This document shows, piece by piece, positions 1 to 5,767 of a DNA stretch of 5,767 bases (its first letter is position 1; each line of letters starts with the position of its first letter). The translations under genes were made by a program, and so were the position numbers. The notes under the pieces are model-generated. The model did no database searches and was not told where the DNA came from. It saw nothing but the letters and a program-made list of their open reading frames with translations. Source of the DNA: Gammaproteobacteria bacterium. Lineage in GTDB: Bacteria; Pseudomonadota; Gammaproteobacteria; Eutrophobiales; Eutrophobiaceae. Location: the NCBI GenBank assembly GCA_012270695.1, contig JAAXHV010000303.1, positions 1-5,767 of the forward strand, written 5' to 3'.

Positions 1-9
1 TTGATTTAA

Positions 10-15
10 TATAAT
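10..15 (+). promoter_or_regulatory. Possible -10 box upstream of the TonB receptor gene
   Basis: A perfect TATAAT hexamer lies at 10-15, about 100 bases upstream of the receptor start. The matching -35 box would fall before the window begins, so the promoter cannot be completed here. If used, it would give a leader of roughly 95 nt. A weaker alternative is TTTACA at 52-57 with GAATAT at 76-81, spacing 18. The choice between them is inference. Confidence 0.35.
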
Positions 16-101
16 GTCTGATGGCGGGAAAAGGTACGGAGGGTGCGTAGCTTTACATGTAACGGTTTTTTTGGGGAATATCAGGGACACTAAACGGGAA
101 T

Positions 102-106
102 AAGGT
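102..106 (+). promoter_or_regulatory. Ribosome-binding site of the TonB receptor gene
   Basis: AAGGT at 102-106 lies 9 bases before the ATG at 116. This is a fair Shine-Dalgarno match at a slightly long but usable distance. It supports the start that also gives a full signal peptide. Confidence 0.5.
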
Positions 107-115
107 AACCATACA

Positions 116-2560
116 ATGTCGAATATAACAAAAACGGCTCAGCGACCGCCTGTTCGCAAAAAGACTCTGGCCATTGCGATGTCAGCCCTGCTCGGCAGCG
201 GCGCCCAGGCTGCTGATGCGCAACAGGTGCTGGAGGAAATCGTCGTTACCGCCACCAAGCGGGAAGCCAACCTGCAGGACATCCCGGTATCGATTACCGC
301 GTTTACCACCGATGATATTCAACGCCGTGGCTTCAGGGGAATGGAAGACTATGCCAGCTTTATCCCCGGAATTGCACTGGGACAGCGGGAACCGGGAGGG
401 AATTCCGTGGTGTTTCGCGGCGTTGCCGCCTCGGGGATCCAGTTCGGCACCAACCCTTCCAGCGGCGTCTACCTGGATGAACAGCCAATTACCGCGGCCG
501 GCATCAATCCCGACCCGCGCCTGGTCGATATCGAGCGCGTTGAAGCCCTGAGCGGCCCCCAAGGCACGCTGTTTGGCGATGCCTCCCAATCGGGAACCCT
601 GCGGATAATCACCAATAAGCCGGATGCGTTCGAATTTGACAGTTGGATCGAGGCTTCCGGTTCCCAGGTTGACGGCGGTGATGCCGGCTATGACGTCAGC
701 GCCATGATCAACCTTCCCGTCAGCGAAAACCAGCTCGCCATTCGCCTGGTCGGTTTCCACGCGGAAGATGCCGGTTATATCGATAACGTGCTGGGCACCA
801 GCGCAGGAGGGACTTTTACCAATGCGGAACTGGTGGAGGACGACGTTAACACTACGGAAACCACCGGTGGCCGGGTCGCGGCGCGCTGGACCCCGAATGA
901 CGACTGGACCCTGGACGTTTCCGCGGTGTACCAGGAGACCGAAGCCGATGGGTTTGCTGACAGCAACATCGAGGTGGGCGGCCTGGAGCAGGTGCGCTTC
1001 GCCGAAGAAAAACTGGAAGAGGAATGGTACCAGATTGGCCTGACCCTGGAGGGCCACCTGGGCTTCGCCGACGCCCTGGTGCATGCGTCCTATTTCAACC
1101 GCGACTTTCGTTATGACGCGGACGGCACCGATTACCAGTTTGCATTCAACCAGTTGTTCGACGATGCCTATTACGACGTCTACAACTTCGGCGGCGACCC
1201 GCAGAACGGCTTTGCCATCAACGATATCAACAACGATCGTTGGACCGTGGAAGCGCGCCTGTCAACGCCTGCCGATTCCGGCAGCAAGTGGTTTGGCCTG
1301 GTGGGGCTGTTTTACAACCGATCAACGGAAGATTCGCTGTTCGCTTCGGGTAACGACAGCTTCGCCGGTTCGCCGGGCTTTTACTACCTGGCTTACAACG
1401 TTTACTTCAACAATCCGGTCTATGTCGATTACGAGGGGACCATCCCCAACCCGGATTTCGACCCGTATTCTGCCTCTCTGAACGGCCTGCCCCCTGGTAG
1501 TTGGGAGACCAACAGCAACTGGTTCTTCGGCACCTACGACGAGACCATCGACCAGTTCGCCATTTTCGGCGAGATGAGTTTCGATTTCACCGAGAACTTC
1601 ACCGTCACCGCGGGAGGGCGCTGGTTCCGGGTTGAGCGTGATTTCCACCTGGTGCAAGGCGGGCTGCAACAGGAGGGGGTCGAACCCGATTACGACACCG
1701 ATTTCATCATCACCGATGAGACCGTCAGTGGACTGGACCACGGTTTCGTGCCCAAGGTGAACCTGACCTGGCGCTACAGTGAAGACGACATGGTTTATTT
1801 TACCTATTCACACGGGTTCCGCAGCGGCGGCGGCAACGGCTCGAAGCGCATTTCGGGGATTCCGCGCACCTACGATTCGGATACCTTGAAGAACCTGGAA
1901 GTGGGCGCAAAGACCACCTGGCTCGACGGTCGTCTGCAGGCCAATTTTACCGCTTACATGATGAACTGGGAGGGCATACAGATACAGGTGGAGGACCCGA
2001 ACCCGCTGGTATTTTCCCTCGGCATCGTCAATTTCCCGGAAGCGGAGGTGGATGGTTTCGAATTTGACTTTGCCTGGCTGCCCGCTGAGGGTTGGGACCT
2101 GAGCGGCACCGTTGCCTATAACGACGCCAGAATCTCTCAATCGGCATCCCTGGATTTCCTGGGATTTACCCTGGACGTGGAAGAAGGAAGCAGGTTGCCT
2201 ATCACCCCGGAATGGAAAGCCAGCCTGTCCGCGGAGTATATCTTCCCGCGCCCGATGTTCGGCGCCGAACCCTATGTGCGCTTTGATTATGCCCATACCG
2301 GCGAGTCGATCAATGCCCTGGGCGGGCTTGAACCCATCGTGTCCCTGGAAGCCGACCCGCCGACAACCCTCCAGAAGGCTTATGACGTGGGGAACTTCAG
2401 CATGGGGCTGGATGCCGAAACCTGGAGCGCATCATTCTACATCGATAACGTCTGGGACGAGCGCGGCACCACCTTTGTCAATAACCGCTGGGCCGAACGA
2501 CGTTTCGGAGTCAACCGGCCGCGCACCTTCGGCGTCACTTTCAGAAAAAGATTCAGGTAA
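116..2560 (+). CDS. TonB-dependent outer-membrane receptor
   Basis: This 814-residue protein is an outer-membrane active transporter: a 22-strand barrel with an N-terminal plug, energised by TonB-ExbB-ExbD. Residues 1-32 form a signal peptide, with basic residues RKK at 14-16, a hydrophobic stretch, then AQA at 30-32 before the likely cleavage point. EEIVVTATKRE at 40-50 is the usual segment between TonB box and plug. Plug motifs follow: DIPVSITAF (55-63), VFRGV (99-103), GVYLDE (117-122) and the hallmark RVEALSGPQGTLFG (141-154), ending in TNKP near 169. The rest is barrel-like, rich in aromatic and acidic residues, and ends RPRTFGVTFRKRFR. The last residue is Arg, with the typical aromatic just before it. 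Length is normal and there is no frameshift. The substrate cannot be read from sequence. The downstream polyamine genes suggest an amine-containing compound, but siderophore or oligosaccharide uptake is equally open. Family assignment is very secure. Confidence 0.96.
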   Translation: MSNITKTAQRPPVRKKTLAIAMSALLGSGAQAADAQQVLEEIVVTATKREANLQDIPVSITAFTTDDIQRRGFRGMEDYASFIPGIALGQREPGGNSVVFRGVAASGIQFGTNPSSGVYLDEQPITAAGINPDPRLVDIERVEALSGPQGTLFGDASQSGTLRIITNKPDAFEFDSWIEASGSQVDGGDAGYDVSAMINLPVSENQLAIRLVGFHAEDAGYIDNVLGTSAGGTFTNAELVEDDVNTTETTGGRVAARWTPNDDWTLDVSAVYQETEADGFADSNIEVGGLEQVRFAEEKLEEEWYQIGLTLEGHLGFADALVHASYFNRDFRYDADGTDYQFAFNQLFDDAYYDVYNFGGDPQNGFAINDINNDRWTVEARLSTPADSGSKWFGLVGLFYNRSTEDSLFASGNDSFAGSPGFYYLAYNVYFNNPVYVDYEGTIPNPDFDPYSASLNGLPPGSWETNSNWFFGTYDETIDQFAIFGEMSFDFTENFTVTAGGRWFRVERDFHLVQGGLQQEGVEPDYDTDFIITDETVSGLDHGFVPKVNLTWRYSEDDMVYFTYSHGFRSGGGNGSKRISGIPRTYDSDTLKNLEVGAKTTWLDGRLQANFTAYMMNWEGIQIQVEDPNPLVFSLGIVNFPEAEVDGFEFDFAWLPAEGWDLSGTVAYNDARISQSASLDFLGFTLDVEEGSRLPITPEWKASLSAEYIFPRPMFGAEPYVRFDYAHTGESINALGGLEPIVSLEADPPTTLQKAYDVGNFSMGLDAETWSASFYIDNVWDERGTTFVNNRWAERRFGVNRPRTFGVTFRKRFR

Positions 2561-2567
2561 GCACACA

Positions 2568-2651
2568 GGGTCAGGTCGCACATTGCACATACAAAGTCAT
2601 GAGTGTGATATTGTGACCACGTCTCCGTGTGTGCAATGTGCGACCTGACCC
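2568..2651. repeat. REP/MITE-like inverted-repeat element
   Basis: Two perfect 22-bp arms, 2568-2589 and 2630-2651, flank a 40-bp centre. The left arm starts GGGTCAGGTCGCACATT and the right arm is its exact reverse complement. Inside, GTCA at 2596-2599 can pair with TGAC at 2614-2617. I recall the GGGTCAGGTC-type arm as a dispersed repeat in gammaproteobacterial genomes, often near Y1 (REP-associated tyrosine) transposase genes. That link is from memory and not shown here, and no transposase is in the window. The element starts 7 bases after the receptor stop and ends 9 bases before the next ATG. It may extend rightward through ATTTGCACAT (2653-2662), which echoes the inner arm sequence ATTGCACAT (2582-2590). 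No T-run follows on either strand, so it is not a standard intrinsic terminator. As RNA it would still form a strong hairpin between the two genes. Confidence 0.8.
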
Positions 2652-2660
2652 CATTTGCAC

Positions 2661-3989
2661 ATGTTCAAAGAATGGTTCCAGGATAACGCCATCGAAGAGG
2701 TAGAAGTGCTGATCCCGGATATTGCCGGGATGCCCCGGGGAAAGTTCGTGCCCGCGTCACGCTACCTCGCGGACAAGGGTATCCGCATCGCCGAGGGACT
2801 GTTTACCCAGACTATTACCGGTGACTATACCGAACTGGTCGAGGCCATCAATCCTGCCGATGTCGATATGGAGGCCCGGCCGGTAGCGGCAACAAGGCGT
2901 ATCGTACCCTGGGCGCCCTACCCGACGGCCCAGATCATTCACGACTGCTATCATCTTGACGGAACTGTTGTGGAAATCGCTCCAAGGCAGGTGTTGAAAC
3001 GTGTCCTCGACCTCTATGACAGGCAGGACCGGCAAGTCATCGTTGCGCCGGAGATTGAATTCTACCTGGTCAAGACCAATACCGACGCGGATTTACCGCT
3101 GGAACCCCCGGTCGGCCGCTCCGGCCGCCAGGAACAGGCCCGGCGCACCTTCAGCATCGACGCCTTGAATGAATTCGAAAACGTGGTCGAGGATATCTAT
3201 GATTTTTCCGAACAGCAGGGGCTGGACCTCGAGACCCTCACCCATGAGGACGGCATCGCCCAACTGGAGGTCAACTTCCTGCACGGCGAACCCATGAACC
3301 TGGCCGACCAGGTGTTCATCTTCAAGAGGACGGTGCGCGAAGCGGCATTCAAGCATGGCATGTATGCCACTTTCATGGCCAAACCTCACCAGCACCAGCC
3401 GGGCAGTTCAATGCACCTGCACCAGAGTGTCATCGATAAAACGACGGGTAAAAATATATTCGCAGATAAAAACGGGCAGCCCGACCAGCTGTTCTTGAGT
3501 TACATCGCCGGGTTACAGAAATACCTGCCGGCAGCCATGCCCCTGTTCGCGCCGAACGTGAATTCCTACCGCCGGTTCACCCGTTATTTTTCCGCTCCCG
3601 TCAATACCCATTGGGGGTTCGACAACCGCACTGTAGGTCTGCGCGTGCCGCTGGCGCCGGCAGACGCTACCCGGGTTGAAAACAGGGTTCCGGGTTCGGA
3701 CACCAACCCCTATCTCGCCATCGCCGCATCACTGGCTGCAGGCTACCTGGGGATGGAAGAAAACCTTGAACCCACAAAGCCGGTCGAGGACAATGCCAAT
3801 GAACGGGCTATTACCCTGCCCAGGGACCTGCACACGGCATTGAAACTCATGCGCAGATCTACGCCGTTGCGCAAGTTGCTGGGTGAAGAATTCATACGGG
3901 TTTACATAGCCGTCAAGGAACTCGAATACGAAACATTTTTCCAGGTTATCAGTTCCTGGGAACGGGAACACCTGCTGTTGAATGTGTAA
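2661..3989 (+). CDS. puuA: Gamma-glutamylpolyamine synthetase-like glutamine synthetase family enzyme
   Basis: This family joins glutamate to an amine such as putrescine using ATP, the first step of the gamma-glutamylated polyamine pathway (PuuA; SpuI/PauA in Pseudomonas), in the cytoplasm. From the ATG the protein has 442 residues, normal for the family. The N-terminal domain carries IPDIAGMPRGK, typical of this branch. The catalytic domain has the ExE metal motif in APEIEF, then HEDGIAQLE, whose two glutamates match metal ligands. Next come the metal-binding His in GSSMHLHQS, NSYRRF, WGFDNRTVGLRVP, and RVENRVPGSDTNPYLA with the catalytic Glu and Arg. All key residues appear intact. A TTG codon at 2655 would add two residues; the frame is closed by TGA at 2646. 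ATG 2661 is preferred, yet neither start has a visible Shine-Dalgarno sequence because the repeat element occupies that region. The neighbouring SpuC-like gene supports a polyamine role. The exact amine (putrescine, spermidine, ethanolamine, other monoamine) is uncertain. Confidence 0.9.
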   Translation: MFKEWFQDNAIEEVEVLIPDIAGMPRGKFVPASRYLADKGIRIAEGLFTQTITGDYTELVEAINPADVDMEARPVAATRRIVPWAPYPTAQIIHDCYHLDGTVVEIAPRQVLKRVLDLYDRQDRQVIVAPEIEFYLVKTNTDADLPLEPPVGRSGRQEQARRTFSIDALNEFENVVEDIYDFSEQQGLDLETLTHEDGIAQLEVNFLHGEPMNLADQVFIFKRTVREAAFKHGMYATFMAKPHQHQPGSSMHLHQSVIDKTTGKNIFADKNGQPDQLFLSYIAGLQKYLPAAMPLFAPNVNSYRRFTRYFSAPVNTHWGFDNRTVGLRVPLAPADATRVENRVPGSDTNPYLAIAASLAAGYLGMEENLEPTKPVEDNANERAITLPRDLHTALKLMRRSTPLRKLLGEEFIRVYIAVKELEYETFFQVISSWEREHLLLNV

Positions 3990-3996
3990 CAATAGT

Positions 3997-4043
3997 CCGT
4001 ATTTCTCAGGTGGTGCGATGATCGCACCACCTGAGAAATACGG
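3997..4043. repeat. 47-bp perfect palindrome between the two amine-catabolism genes
   Basis: Arms 3997-4019 and 4021-4043 are exact reverse complements over 23 bp around a single central G at 4020. The left arm starts CCGTATTTCTCAGG and the right arm ends CCTGAGAAATACGG. In RNA the stem gains a U-G, a G-C and an A-U pair outward (3994-3996 with 4044-4046), giving about 25 pairs closed by a UGA loop. It fills 47 of the 69 bases between the stop at 3987-3989 and the ATG at 4059. No T-run follows on either strand, so it is not a canonical terminator. It could stabilise the upstream mRNA, lower expression of the downstream gene, or be a dispersed repeat. Its arms do not resemble those of the element at 2568-2651. 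Confidence 0.85.
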
Positions 4044-4058
4044 GCTGGAACTCCGGGG

Positions 4059-5414
4059 ATGGAAAAGACTACCTCAGACTGGCAGGCAACCGATCGCGCG
4101 CACCACCTGCATTGCTTTTCCGACACAAAGGCATTGGCAGAGGAAGGCTGCCGGGTCATTACCCGGGCAGACGGCGTTTACATCTGGGACTCGGACGGGA
4201 ACCGCCTGCTGGACGGCATGGCCGGCCTGTGGTGCGTCAACGTGGGTTACGGCAGGAAGGAGCTGGCGGGAGCCGCGTATCGGCAACTGCTTGAGCTGCC
4301 CTATTACAATAACTTTTTCAAGACTTCGCCTCCGACGGCGATTGAACTGGCGGGATTGCTGGCGGAGATCACGGCGCCGCATCTGAATCATGTTTTTTTT
4401 ACCAACTCCGGTTCCGAGGCCAACGACACCGTGTTCAGGCTGGTGCGTCGCTATTGGGATCTGGCAGGCAAGCCCGGAAAAGAAGTTATCATCAGCCGCG
4501 ACCTCGCCTACCACGGCAGCACCATCGCCGCCGCCAGCCTAGGCGGGCAGAAGCCGATGCACGAACAGGGGCGCTTGCCGATACCCGGTATCCGGCATAT
4601 CGCTCCGCCTTACTGGTATCGGGACGGAGGCGATTTATCACCCGAAGAATTCGGCAAAACCGCCGCGCGCTGGCTGGAAGAGGAAATTGACGCTCTGGGG
4701 GCGGACCAGGTAGCCGCCTTTATCGGCGAGCCGATCCAATGTGCCGGCGGGTTGATCGTTCCACCGGAGAGCTATTGGCCGGAAATTCAGCGAATCTGCA
4801 GGGAATACGACGTCTTGCTGGTCGCGGATGAAGTAATCTGCGGTTTCGGCCGTCTCGGCGTCTGGTTTGGTTCTGACTATTACCGGTTGCAACCCGACCT
4901 GATGCCGATTGCCAAAGGGTTGTCCTCCGGCTACCTGCCTATCGGCGGCGTCATGGTGGGGGATCGCGTGGCAGATTTGCTCATCGCGGAAGGTGAGGAA
5001 TTTTTCCATGGGTTCACTTACTCCGGTCACCCCGTCGCCTGCGCAGTGGCTCTGGCCAATATCGCCATCCTGCGTGATGAAAAAATCATTGAAAATGTAA
5101 GGGACAACACCGCTCCCTATCTCGAAGAGCGCTGGAACGAACTTGCGCAGCATCCCCTGGTGGGTGAGACAAGAGGCGTAGGTTTCCTGCGCGCACTGGA
5201 ACTGGTAAAGAATAAACATACCCGGGAGTTTTTTGATCCTGTAGGCGAGGCCGGACAGATATGCCGTGATTTCTGTTTCAAGAACGGTCTGGTCATGCGC
5301 GCCATACGTGACACCATGGTCGTCGCCCCACCCCTGACCATGACCAGGGACCAGGTCGACGAACTCATAGAACTTGTCAACAAATGCCTGGACCTGACTG
5401 CAAACGAACTGTGA
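4059..5414 (+). CDS. spuC: Class III PLP aminotransferase, putrescine-pyruvate aminotransferase (SpuC-like)
   Basis: SpuC moves the amino group of putrescine, or a related diamine, to pyruvate, giving 4-aminobutanal and alanine in the cytoplasm. The 451-residue length is normal. The N-terminus (DWQATDRAHHLHCFSD, then GVYIWDSDGNRLLDGMAGLW) closely follows Pseudomonas SpuC as I recall it. The PLP site is complete: SGSEAND (117-123) for phosphate binding, YHGS with Tyr151 for ring stacking, GEPIQ with Glu224, VADEVICGFGR with Asp257, the Schiff-base Lys286 in IAKGLSSGYLPIGG, and FTYSGHP with Thr320. The C-terminal domain has RGVGF and a substrate-side Arg414. Arg417, in RAIRDTM, stands where relatives usually have Gly. 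ATG 4059 is chosen because it gives the full family N-terminus and has GGA at 4047-4049, nine bases upstream. It lies 69 bp after the synthetase gene and is probably cotranscribed with it, with the palindrome between them. Beta-alanine, taurine or other omega-amine transaminases are less likely alternatives. Confidence 0.93.
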   Translation: MEKTTSDWQATDRAHHLHCFSDTKALAEEGCRVITRADGVYIWDSDGNRLLDGMAGLWCVNVGYGRKELAGAAYRQLLELPYYNNFFKTSPPTAIELAGLLAEITAPHLNHVFFTNSGSEANDTVFRLVRRYWDLAGKPGKEVIISRDLAYHGSTIAAASLGGQKPMHEQGRLPIPGIRHIAPPYWYRDGGDLSPEEFGKTAARWLEEEIDALGADQVAAFIGEPIQCAGGLIVPPESYWPEIQRICREYDVLLVADEVICGFGRLGVWFGSDYYRLQPDLMPIAKGLSSGYLPIGGVMVGDRVADLLIAEGEEFFHGFTYSGHPVACAVALANIAILRDEKIIENVRDNTAPYLEERWNELAQHPLVGETRGVGFLRALELVKNKHTREFFDPVGEAGQICRDFCFKNGLVMRAIRDTMVVAPPLTMTRDQVDELIELVNKCLDLTANEL

Positions 5415-5600
5415 ACTCAGCAATGGGGTATGGACTGCTCACATTACGGAACAAACGGCAAGGAAAGCAGTCTAACCAGATACCAAGCCGGCACTAAGCA
5501 GTCCGGCCTGTATCCAGTTGGAGTTTGCCGGGTTAAACGTGTGAAACACTGCGCCTGAGGGTTCCAACCCGAGTGTTGGGCGCCTGTGCGGTGGTTCCGC
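5415..5600. other. Non-coding spacer with short repeats and weak hairpins
   Basis: I see no gene in this spacer between the aminotransferase and the regulator. GACTGCT at 5433-5439 is repeated inverted as AGCAGTC at 5466-5472 and again at 5497-5503; the two same-direction copies are 31 bp apart. A broken hairpin spans 5479-5514, with GATAC/GTATC and GCCGG/CCGGC arms around an 11-nt loop. GTGT-GAA-ACAC lies at 5539-5549. GGGTT-CC-AACCC at 5559-5570 sits inside GCGCC (5551-5555) / GGCGC (5579-5583). No clear terminator with a T-run or strong promoter is visible. The region probably holds the end of the upstream transcript and the regulator's promoter. Confidence 0.4.
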
Positions 5601-5609
5601 AGGTGAAGG
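5601..5609 (+). promoter_or_regulatory. Ribosome-binding site of the LysR-type gene
   Basis: AGGTGAAGG at 5601-5609 ends five bases before the ATG at 5615, a strong purine-rich Shine-Dalgarno region. It favours that ATG over in-frame GTG or TTG codons further upstream; the frame is open back to a TAA at 5534. Confidence 0.7.
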
Positions 5610-5614
5610 CCGAC

Positions 5615-5767
5615 ATGTTTGAAAAACGTCGCGATTTAATGAAGTTCCTGGTTGTCGCGGAGACGGGCACCATCCTCACTGCGGCAGAGAAGCTGGCCAT
5701 CACCCAACCGGCGCTGTCACGCATTATCAGCAAGCTGGAGCAGCAGTTCAAAGGCCCCTTATTCGAG
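5615..5767 (+). CDS. LysR-type transcriptional regulator, N-terminal part (cut by window end)
   Basis: Only the first 51 codons are present and the frame is open at the window edge. They encode the winged helix-turn-helix of the LysR family: MFEKRRDLMKFLVVAETG, then TAAEKLAITQPALSRIISKLE (written here in parts: TAAEKL at 26-31 and TQPALSRII at 34-42), ending PLFE. The pattern of Ala-Ala, Leu, Gln-Pro-Ala-Leu-Ser and Leu-Glu is the family signature for DNA recognition. The effector-binding domain, normally about 200 more residues, lies outside. It is on the same strand as the catabolic genes and 200 bp downstream, so it may regulate them or a gene beyond the window; LysR proteins more often act on a divergent neighbour. 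The target and inducer cannot be told from this fragment. Confidence 0.93.
   Translation, partial: MFEKRRDLMKFLVVAETGTILTAAEKLAITQPALSRIISKLEQQFKGPLFE

Noticed and set aside
182..1084. 300-codon open frame on the minus strand within the receptor gene
   Set aside because: It is fully antisense to a clear TonB receptor, lacks any recognisable motif, and long antisense frames are common in GC-rich genes.
2602..2620. CRP-like site around AGTGTGATATTGTGACCAC in the centre of the repeat
   Set aside because: Only the TGTGA half matches; the second half lacks TCACA, and it lies within the repeat element rather than in a promoter.
2568..2651. Intrinsic terminator for the receptor gene
   Set aside because: The stem is strong, but the loop is about 40 nt and no T-run follows the right arm on the + strand or the left arm on the - strand.
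3982..4386. 134-codon + strand frame running through the palindrome into the aminotransferase gene
   Set aside because: It overlaps the end of the synthetase and the start of the aminotransferase in another frame. Its protein is basic, low-complexity shadow sequence without motifs.
5470..5538. Integron attC-like pair GTCTAAC (5470-5476) and GTTAAAC (5532-5538), 69 bp apart
   Set aside because: The 7-mers fit the loose core consensus, but they are not fully complementary and the inner sequence does not fold symmetrically between them. No integrase or gene cassettes are present, so chance is more likely.
5551..5583. tRNA-like T-arm (GGGTTCCAACCC)
   Set aside because: No acceptor stem, D-arm or anticodon arm can be fitted around it, and the loop is too short for a T-loop.

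Overview
The window looks like the chromosome of a Gram-negative proteobacterium, most likely a gammaproteobacterium from a marine or soil group rich in TonB receptors. The signs are a large outer-membrane TonB-dependent receptor, a moderately GC-rich coding style, and polyamine-catabolism genes that closely resemble Pseudomonas SpuI/PauA and SpuC. A palindromic element beginning GGGTCAGGTC, resembling repeats I recall from gammaproteobacterial genomes, points the same way. All four genes lie on the + strand.

Layout: positions 1-115 are a leader with a TATAAT hexamer and a ribosome-binding site. Positions 116-2560 encode a complete TonB-dependent receptor of 814 residues. Positions 2561-2660 are almost filled by an 84-bp inverted-repeat element with perfect 22-bp arms, which ends about 10 bases before the next start codon. 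Positions 2661-3989 encode a glutamine-synthetase-family enzyme of the gamma-glutamylpolyamine synthetase type. Positions 3990-4058 hold a 47-bp perfect palindrome. Positions 4059-5414 encode a class III PLP aminotransferase very like putrescine-pyruvate aminotransferase (SpuC). Positions 5415-5614 are non-coding, with short repeats and weak hairpins. Positions 5615-5767 are the first 51 codons of a LysR-type regulator that runs off the window.

Working model (inference): the receptor imports a substrate across the outer membrane. The two cytoplasmic enzymes then handle amines, one by gamma-glutamylation with ATP and glutamate, the other by transamination to an aldehyde. The LysR-type protein may be the local regulator. 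The later steps (gamma-glutamylamine oxidase, aldehyde dehydrogenase, gamma-glutamyl hydrolase, inner-membrane transporter) are not in the window. I see no wholly new system. The less ordinary parts are the two strong palindromes at the gene junctions and the pairing of a TonB receptor with polyamine enzymes.
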